From: Afipia sp.
Lineage (GTDB): Bacteria > Pseudomonadota > Alphaproteobacteria > Rhizobiales > Xanthobacteraceae
Reading direction: 5' to 3'
Length of the DNA: 59,760 nt
Assembly: GCA_017474385.1 (NCBI GenBank)
Contig: JAFVHU010000044.1
Span: forward strand, 1-59,760
Positions within the stretch are counted from its first letter, which is position 1, and each line of letters starts with the position of its first letter. A model generated the notes under the pieces. It did no database searches. It worked only from the letters and a program-made list of their open reading frames with translations, and was not told the origin of the DNA. Below, one piece after another: positions 54,685 through 59,760 of this stretch. The translations under genes were made by a program, and so were the position numbers.

Positions 54685-55557
54685 ATGGACCTCGTAACCC
54701 TCGGCGTTCAGCTTCTGAATGCCATTCAGTATGGGATGGTCCTGTTTCTCGTCGCCAGCGGGCTGACGCTGGTGTTCGGCATTCTCGGCGTGATTAATCT
54801 AGCGCACGGCGCATTCTATATGCTCGGTGCCTATCTCGCCTACTGGATCGCGGCCTATACCGGCAGCTTCTGGATCGCGGTGGTCGCGGGTGTGGCCATC
54901 GCCTTCGTCGTCGGTTTGCTGCTGGAGAACGTATTCATCCGCAGGCTCTATGGCCGCGATCATCTGGCGCAGGTGCTGCTTTCGTTCGGCCTGATCCTTG
55001 TCATCGATGAAATCCGGCAATTGCTGTTCGGCAAGGACGTGCATTCGGTGCTGCCGCCGGAAGGACTGCGCGGCGCGATCCAACTCACCGACAACCTGTC
55101 CTATCCGGTCTATCGCCTCGCGATTTGCGCGTTCTGTCTTGTCGCGGCCGCGATCATTTATCTCGTTATCACGCGCACCAAGATCGGCATGATTGTGCGC
55201 GCCGGCGCCGAAAACCGCGAGATGACGCGCACACTCGGCATCAACTTCGACACCGTCAACCATTACGTGTTCGCGGTCGGCATTGCGCTGGCCGCACTGG
55301 GCGGCATCGTCGTGGCGCCGGTGTCGACTGTCTATCCCGGCATGGGCGACAGCATGCTGATCCTTTCATTCGTTGTCGTGGTGCTCGGCGGCATCGGCTC
55401 GATCGGCGGCGCAGCGATCGGCGCGCTCTTGATCGGTCTCACGGATACGTTCGGCAAGGTATTTTTTCCGAGCGTCTCCAGCGTTCTGATCTATGTGCTG
55501 ATGGCGGCGGTGCTGTTGTGGCGTCCGAACGGCATTCTCGGCCGGCGGGAATTGTAA
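54685..55557 (+). CDS. branched-chain-type ABC permease (LivH)
   Basis: From ATG 54685 (MDLVTLGVQLLNAIQYGMVL) the 290-residue membrane protein has about eight helices and the LivH pattern: GLTLVFGILGVINLAHGAFY near 31, AGAENREMTRTLGIN near 174 (the ATPase-contacting EAA-like loop) and VVLGGIGSIGGAAIGALLIG near 234. An upstream in-frame reading runs through the repeat and is rejected. It pairs with LivM downstream (stop one base before its ATG). Confidence 0.93.
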   Translation: MDLVTLGVQLLNAIQYGMVLFLVASGLTLVFGILGVINLAHGAFYMLGAYLAYWIAAYTGSFWIAVVAGVAIAFVVGLLLENVFIRRLYGRDHLAQVLLSFGLILVIDEIRQLLFGKDVHSVLPPEGLRGAIQLTDNLSYPVYRLAICAFCLVAAAIIYLVITRTKIGMIVRAGAENREMTRTLGINFDTVNHYVFAVGIALAALGGIVVAPVSTVYPGMGDSMLILSFVVVVLGGIGSIGGAAIGALLIGLTDTFGKVFFPSVSSVLIYVLMAAVLLWRPNGILGRREL

Positions 55558-55558
55558 C

Positions 55559-56572
55559 ATGAGCACGCAACACGATCCGCGCGTATGGCTGGTGCCCGGC
55601 GCACTTCTGGCGCTGGCGATTGCGCTGCCGTTCGTCGCACCGACCTACTACGTGCAGTTCCTCAGCAAGGCGCTGATCATGGGCATCCTTGCGATGTCGC
55701 TCAATCTCGTGGTCGGCTATGGCGGGCTGGTGAGCCTGTGCCACGCCGCGTTCTTCGGCATCGCGGGTTATGTGCTGGCGCTGGCTTCGCCGAAATACGA
55801 TCCGGCCTCGCTGTGGTGGACGCTGCCGCTCGCGGTGGCCGCATCCGCCGCCGCTGCCGCAGTGATCGGTTCGCTCGCGCTGCGCACGCGCGGCATCTAT
55901 TTCATCATGGTGACGCTGGCATTCGGCGAAATGCTGTTCTTTCTGTTTCACGATTCGAAATTCGCTGGCGGCTCGGACGGCGCTTTCATTTACAACAAGC
56001 CGTCGATGATGCTCGGGAACATCACGCTGCTCGATCTCGAAAAGCCGCTGACCTATTATTTCGTGGTGCTGGCGGTGCTGGTGGCGGTGATCGCCCTTCT
56101 GACCATGATCGTCCGCTCGCCATTCGGTCACGCGCTGGCCGCCGCCCGCGACAACGAGCGACGCGCCCGCGCCCTCGGCTTTCCGGTGTTTCGCGTGCGG
56201 CTGACGGCGTTCGTGATCTCGGGTGCGATTGCGGGCATCGCCGGATATTTCGCCGCCGCGCAGTTCGGCTTCGTCGCGCCGCAGATGCTGGGCTGGCATC
56301 TGTCGGCAACAGTGCTGGTCATGGTGCTGATCGGCGGTCAGCGCTCGGTCGCGGGTCCCTTGGTCGGCGCGCTGGTGCTGATCGGGCTTGAGGAAGTGCT
56401 GAAGGCGACGACGGAACACTGGAAGCTCGCGGAAGGCCTGGCCGTGATTCTGATCGTGCTCTTGCTGCCCAATGGTGTTCGCGATCTGCTGAAGATGGTG
56501 CTGGGATCGTCCGACGAGCGCCCGCAGCCCCGTGCGAAGACAAAGGCGGTGACGGAGGCCGGTCATGGCTAA
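55559..56572 (+). CDS. branched-chain-type ABC permease (LivM)
   Basis: The 337-residue protein has about nine helices and the LivM hallmarks: LIMGILAMSLNLVVGYGGLV near 40, RGIYFIMVTLAFGEMLFFLF near 118, AARDNERRARALGFPVFRVR near 195 (coupling loop) and a last helix near 300. It ends in a basic tail (RAKTKAVTEAGHG). Its stop overlaps the next gene by eight bases. Confidence 0.93.
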   Translation: MSTQHDPRVWLVPGALLALAIALPFVAPTYYVQFLSKALIMGILAMSLNLVVGYGGLVSLCHAAFFGIAGYVLALASPKYDPASLWWTLPLAVAASAAAAAVIGSLALRTRGIYFIMVTLAFGEMLFFLFHDSKFAGGSDGAFIYNKPSMMLGNITLLDLEKPLTYYFVVLAVLVAVIALLTMIVRSPFGHALAAARDNERRARALGFPVFRVRLTAFVISGAIAGIAGYFAAAQFGFVAPQMLGWHLSATVLVMVLIGGQRSVAGPLVGALVLIGLEEVLKATTEHWKLAEGLAVILIVLLLPNGVRDLLKMVLGSSDERPQPRAKTKAVTEAGHG

Positions 56573-57329
56573 CGCAGATATCGCGCTCCGCGCCGTCGGC
56601 CTGAAAAAACATTTCGGCGGTCTCACCGCCGTCTCCGATGTGTCGCTCGATGTTCACACCGGCGAGATTCACGCCGTGATCGGGCCGAACGGCGCTGGCA
56701 AATCGACGCTGATCAATCTGTTGTCCGGCGATCTGACGCCGAGCGCCGGCGAAATCATGCTCGGAGGCAATGACATCACGCGGCTGGCGCCGGATCGCCG
56801 TGCGCGCGCGGGCTTGGGCCGCTCGTATCAGAAGACCACGATCTTCCCGCAGTTCACCGCGCAGGAAAATGTGCGGTTGGCCGCGCAGGCCCATGCCGCA
56901 TCACCGCTGAAAATGTTCGGCAACGTGTTTTCCGACGCGGATGTCAACCGCCGCACCCGCGAGGCGCTGGAGCAGGCGGGGCTTGCATCGCGCGCACAGA
57001 TGACGGCGACGCATCTGTCGCATGGCGAGCAGCGCCAGCTCGAGATCGCCATGGTGCTGGCGACGCAGCCGCGCATCATCCTGCTCGACGAGCCGCTGGC
57101 CGGGATGGGGCAGTCCGAGGCGCGCAAGGTGGTCGATCTGATCGCATCGCTGAAGAAGGGCCGCGCGGTGCTGGTGGTTGAGCACGACATGGATGCGGTG
57201 TTCGAACTGGCGGATCGTCTCACGGTGATGGCGGACGGCCATGTGATCGCCAGCGGCCTGCCGCAGAATGTCCGCGTCGATCCGGCCGTGCGGCTGGCCT
57301 ATCTCGGCGTTGAGGAGGACGCGGCATGA
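56565..57329 (+). CDS. branched-chain-type ABC ATPase (LivG)
   Basis: The 254-residue ATPase has Walker A GPNGAGKSTLI near 44, the Q-loop GLGRSYQKT near 87, signature HLSHGEQRQLEIA near 148, Walker B IILLDEPLAGMG near 170 and switch His VVEHDMDAV near 206. Its signature carries SHGEQ, the usual LivG variant. It forms the ATPase pair with LivF. The ATG overlaps the permease gene end, so translation is coupled. Confidence 0.93.
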   Translation: MANADIALRAVGLKKHFGGLTAVSDVSLDVHTGEIHAVIGPNGAGKSTLINLLSGDLTPSAGEIMLGGNDITRLAPDRRARAGLGRSYQKTTIFPQFTAQENVRLAAQAHAASPLKMFGNVFSDADVNRRTREALEQAGLASRAQMTATHLSHGEQRQLEIAMVLATQPRIILLDEPLAGMGQSEARKVVDLIASLKKGRAVLVVEHDMDAVFELADRLTVMADGHVIASGLPQNVRVDPAVRLAYLGVEEDAA

Positions 57330-58036
57330 GCGCGTTGCTCGATGTCCAAAAACTCGAAGCGTTTTATGGCGCGGGCCAGGTGCTGCACGGCATCGGACTT
57401 TCGATCGCGCGCGGCGAACAGGTGGCGCTGCTCGGCCGCAACGGGATGGGCAAGACGACGCTGTTGCGCTCCTTGATGGGGTTGGTCGCTGACCGGCGCG
57501 GACAGATCATCCTCAACGGCCGCGACATCATGCGGGCAGCGCCCGAGACCATCGCACGCGCGGGCGTGGCGCTGGTGCCGGAGGGCCGCGGCGTATTCGG
57601 CTCGCTGTCGGTGGTCGAAAATCTCGTGATGGCCGCACGCCCCGGCATTGATGGGCGCAAGATATGGACGCTGGAGAAGATCTACGAGCTGTTTCCGCGA
57701 TTGCACGCGCGGCGCACCAACGGTGGGCATCAATTGTCCGGCGGCGAGCAGCAGATGCTGACCATAGGGCGTGCGCTGATGACCAATCCCGATCTGATCC
57801 TAATCGATGAGGCGACCGAAGGGCTGGCGCCACTGGTGGCAAAAGATATCTGGCGTACCCTCGGCGTGATCCGCAGCGAAGGTGTTGCTACGGTCGTGGT
57901 CGACAAGGACTTCCGGTCTTTGTCGCGGATTGCTGACCGCATGGTGATGTTGTCCAAGGGCACGGTGGTGTTCGACGGCACGCCGGCGGCACTGGCGGAG
58001 AAACAGGATCTGCTGGAGCAGCATCTGGGGGTGTGA
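57326..58036 (+). CDS. branched-chain-type ABC ATPase (LivF)
   Basis: The 236-residue ATPase has Walker A GRNGMGKTTLL near 37, signature QLSGGEQQMLTIGRAL near 136, Walker B LILIDEATEGLAP near 157 and the typical LivF ending (EKQDLLEQHLGV). It starts with an ATGA overlap with LivG. It closes the transporter operon; a double-hairpin repeat follows at 58061. Confidence 0.93.
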   Translation: MSALLDVQKLEAFYGAGQVLHGIGLSIARGEQVALLGRNGMGKTTLLRSLMGLVADRRGQIILNGRDIMRAAPETIARAGVALVPEGRGVFGSLSVVENLVMAARPGIDGRKIWTLEKIYELFPRLHARRTNGGHQLSGGEQQMLTIGRALMTNPDLILIDEATEGLAPLVAKDIWRTLGVIRSEGVATVVVDKDFRSLSRIADRMVMLSKGTVVFDGTPAALAEKQDLLEQHLGV

Positions 58037-58060
58037 GGTTTGCGACAGCAATCTCTCGTT

Positions 58061-58149
58061 TGTCATGGCCGGGCTTGTCCCGGCCATCCCGATTACGAGG
58101 GCACTGTTCTCAATTGATCGGGATCACCGGGACAAGCCCGGTGATGACA
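58061..58149. repeat. double-hairpin repeat (REP-like), copy 2
   Basis: Two 33-base arms, 58061-58093 and 58117-58149, are inverted copies apart from four bases, again in compensating pairs (GGCCGGG/CCCGGCC on the left, CACCGGG/CCCGGTG on the right). The repeat lies between livF and the facing unknown gene and contains that gene's stop codon (58124-58126). Confidence 0.88.
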
Positions 58150-58678
58150 TCGATAATGAGATCACAAGTAGCCCCGGATCGCTCGCATCGCGAATATTCT
58201 GTTCCATCGGCTGCGGCCACTGCACCACAAGCGCGCCGATCAGATCGTCGATGCCGGGTTCATCGAACGCGTCATAGAACACCGGCGCGCTGGCCCGCGC
58301 GATGAAGGCGTGCAGCAGGTGCGCGGCATCGTAATCATAGACGATATCGCTCGGCACGATGCCCTCGCGTCGCATCAGGAAGCGGCGGAAACCCGTCAGC
58401 CTCGCGCGGCCATCCTCACACGCGGCGAACGACAGCACCAATGCCTCATGGGCGATGCGCGGGCCGTCCTGCATACGGTCGAGCATCGGCAGCGCGTTGG
58501 CATCAACGACGTCGGCGAGGGTACGGAAGTCGTTTGAGACATCGTCCGCATGCAGCGTGTTACGGATCGCGACAATGGTTGCCGCGTCGAGCCCGCGCGC
58601 GGCGAGCAGATACGCCAGCGTTTGCGATGGCGCTGATGCAATTGTCCCGGATGGCGCGATGTCGAGAACGGCGTTCAT
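58124..58678 (-). CDS. unknown protein coupled to boxR
   Basis: The 184-residue product is not one that I recognise. It starts MNAVLDIAPSGTIASAPSQT and is predicted mostly helical, with HEALVLSFAACEDGRARLTG near 77 and AHLLHAFIARASAPVFYDAF near 118. Its last 15 or so residues (VISLSMSSPGLSR) are encoded by the double-hairpin repeat, so the natural C terminus may end near QNIRDASDPG. The ATG overlaps the boxR stop by four bases, so it is translated after boxR. A role in the same regulation or pathway is likely but unproven. Confidence 0.65.
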   Translation of the reverse strand: MNAVLDIAPSGTIASAPSQTLAYLLAARGLDAATIVAIRNTLHADDVSNDFRTLADVVDANALPMLDRMQDGPRIAHEALVLSFAACEDGRARLTGFRRFLMRREGIVPSDIVYDYDAAHLLHAFIARASAPVFYDAFDEPGIDDLIGALVVQWPQPMEQNIRDASDPGLLVISLSMSSPGLSR

Positions 58679-59595
58679 TGCGCGGCGACGGCGCGCGGCA
58701 CGAAGGTGAGCGGTTCCTTGTCCAGCAAGGGCGCAACGGTGTCGGTGAGGCGCTTTGCGGCCTCCTCGACATCGAGTCCCGCAGTATCGACCTGCGCCGA
58801 GGCGCGCGCATAGAGCGGCTCGCGGCTGAGCAGAATGGTGCGCAGCTCCTGCATCGCCGAGCGATCATCGGCCATTGGCCGCAAATCGCCCTGCTTGCGT
58901 ACGCGTCCCATGTGTTCTTCGGGCTTGGCCTTCAGCCAGATCGTATAGAACGACGACAGCACCAGATCGAACGTTACTGGCTCGGAGACGATGCCGCCGC
59001 CGGTCGCCAGAACGATCAGTTCCTTGCGTGCGAGCAACTGCGCCAGCGCCGCCTGCTCCATGCGGCGGAAACCTTCCTGGCCATAGAGCGCGATGATCTC
59101 GGCGACCGAGAGGCCGTTCTGCTTCTCGATCTCCTTGTTCAGTTCGACGAAGGTCCAGCCGATTTTCTTCGCGAGCATTTTGCCGAGCGTCGATTTGCCC
59201 GCGCCGCGCAATCCGATCAGCGCGATGCCCGCGAAGGTGTTGCCGCGCGCCGCGCCGTTGCCGGAAAGAGTTTCCTTGGCCTGCGCGATCTGCTGTGGCG
59301 TTGCGCTGCGCATCAGATCGCGGATCACCAGCCAGTCCGGTGCGGTGTCCGCGGTCGGGATCAGATCCTCGACATGCGCGCCCATCGCCGCCGACACCCG
59401 GCGCAGCAGCACGATGGAGACGTTGCCCTTGCCGCTTTCGAGCTGCGCGATGTAGCGCTCGGAAATCCCCGAAACCTTGGCGAGCGTTTTCCGCGACATG
59501 CCGCGCAGCGCGCGCATGGTGCGGACGCGCTGCCCAAGCTGCTCAAGGAATTGGCTTTCCGGCTCTACCTGCGGGGTCATCTCATTTCGACTCAT
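58675..59595 (-). CDS. boxR: BoxR-type transcriptional regulator (XRE plus shikimate-kinase-like domain)
   Basis: From ATG 59595 (MSRNEMTPQV) the 306-residue protein has an N-terminal XRE/Cro helix-turn-helix (GMSRKTLAKVSGISERYIAQ near 32-51), a short linker and a shikimate-kinase-like domain with Walker A GLRGAGKST (128-136) and the ATGGG motif near 178. The shikimate-binding Asp is replaced (ELNKEIE), as expected for a regulator. BzdR/BoxR proteins sense benzoyl-CoA and repress the box genes; BoxR is known from Azoarcus and related degraders. The upstream intergenic region probably holds the divergent box promoter. Confidence 0.9.
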   Translation of the reverse strand: MSRNEMTPQVEPESQFLEQLGQRVRTMRALRGMSRKTLAKVSGISERYIAQLESGKGNVSIVLLRRVSAAMGAHVEDLIPTADTAPDWLVIRDLMRSATPQQIAQAKETLSGNGAARGNTFAGIALIGLRGAGKSTLGKMLAKKIGWTFVELNKEIEKQNGLSVAEIIALYGQEGFRRMEQAALAQLLARKELIVLATGGGIVSEPVTFDLVLSSFYTIWLKAKPEEHMGRVRKQGDLRPMADDRSAMQELRTILLSREPLYARASAQVDTAGLDVEEAAKRLTDTVAPLLDKEPLTFVPRAVAAQ

Positions 59596-59760
59596 GGGCG
59601 CACCTGAAACATAATGCCGGAAAAGGTTGACAGCAAGCTCAGGTGGTGACTTTATATGAATTATAATTCTAAAAACTGATCCAAGGGAGAGCGTTGTGCG
59701 GGTTGAGGGTGGACTGGGCACCGGCCCAGCGTCGAAGTCATGAGCGATTCACCGGGCGGA
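59596..59760. promoter_or_regulatory. divergent promoter region right of boxR
   Basis: On the plus strand TTGACA (59627-59632) and TTTATA (59651-59656, 18 bases apart) make a plausible promoter reading out of the window. TTATAATTCTAAA (59661-59673) differs at one base from the 13-base motif in the fcs promoter. AAGGGAGAG (59683-59691) could be a ribosome site, and ATG 59740 opens a frame (MSDSPGG) that leaves the window; the gene cannot be named. Box pathway genes beyond the edge would fit. Confidence 0.5.

Noticed and set aside
55439-56626. 395-residue minus-strand frame opposite livM
   Set aside because: It is an antisense shadow rich in His, Gln and Arg, while livM on the other strand has clear membrane-protein motifs.
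59740-59760. start of a possible gene (MSDSPGG) at the right edge
   Set aside because: Only seven codons are visible and other starts compete; mentioned in the promoter entry, not listed as a gene.
1-59760. CRISPR arrays, tRNA or rRNA genes, transposases, integrases and prophage genes
   Set aside because: None was seen on either strand; the repeats found are isolated palindromes without evenly spaced units.

Overview
The window is ordinary, gene-dense, high-GC alphaproteobacterial chromosome, most likely from the Bradyrhizobium/Afipia/Rhodopseudomonas group (Nitrobacteraceae). Evidence for this: a D-tartrate dehydratase that matches the Bradyrhizobium enzyme almost residue for residue, an Omp25-type porin tail, a boxR-type regulator, many ABC solute-binding proteins for organic acids and amino acids, and intergenic palindromes of the kind common in that family. 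I see no rRNA, tRNA, CRISPR array, prophage or intact insertion sequence.

Layout. 1-2.4 kb: end of a porin gene with its terminator, a quinone-oxidoreductase-like gene and a divergent LysR regulator. 2.6-7.3 kb: a tight operon mixing an NMT1/SsuA-type ABC transporter with RutB-, RutC- and RutD-like enzymes but no RutA; the RutD-like gene carries a one-base frameshift. 7.3-13.1 kb: LysR regulator, nitronate monooxygenase, a LivK-like binding protein, an acyl-CoA synthetase and a TSUP exporter. 13.1-17.7 kb: two divergent orphan molybdoenzymes. 17.7-24.8 kb: TetR, PmtA-like methyltransferase, two nucleotide-cofactor dehydrogenase-fold proteins, small proteins, another orphan LivK-like protein and a split caspase-WSC protein. 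24.9-35.4 kb: tarD, phaZ, a GST, a bicupin, a SnoaL-like protein, an MFS carrier, VOC and CMD-family proteins and two adjacent acyl-CoA dehydrogenases.

35.4-49.1 kb: AapJ-like binding protein, L,D-transpeptidase, a cytochrome bd oxidase operon with a 43-residue accessory subunit, a CcdA/thioredoxin pair, and an iron-uptake block (exbB-exbD-tonB, a receptor remnant, a PepSY membrane protein, a TonB-dependent siderophore receptor and a PiuC-like dioxygenase). 49.1-59.8 kb: an aromatic-acid region with an allophanate-hydrolase-like amidase, feruloyl-CoA synthase, a complete Liv-type ABC transporter (binding protein, two permeases, two ATPases), an unknown protein translationally coupled to boxR, and the start of a divergent promoter region at the right edge. 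Together the last block looks like uptake and CoA activation of a hydroxycinnamate or related aromatic acid under BoxR-type control.

The least explained features are non-coding. One is a family of three long palindromes with constant geometry but different sequence (two of them wedged between exbD and tonB). Another is three double-hairpin repeats, in two of which each arm carries compensatory base changes. The third is a set of operator-like motifs shared by the feruloyl-CoA synthase and boxR promoters. Three genes (RutD-like, caspase-WSC, a TonB receptor remnant) are broken as read; two of the breaks are single-base indels in A runs and could be assembly errors.
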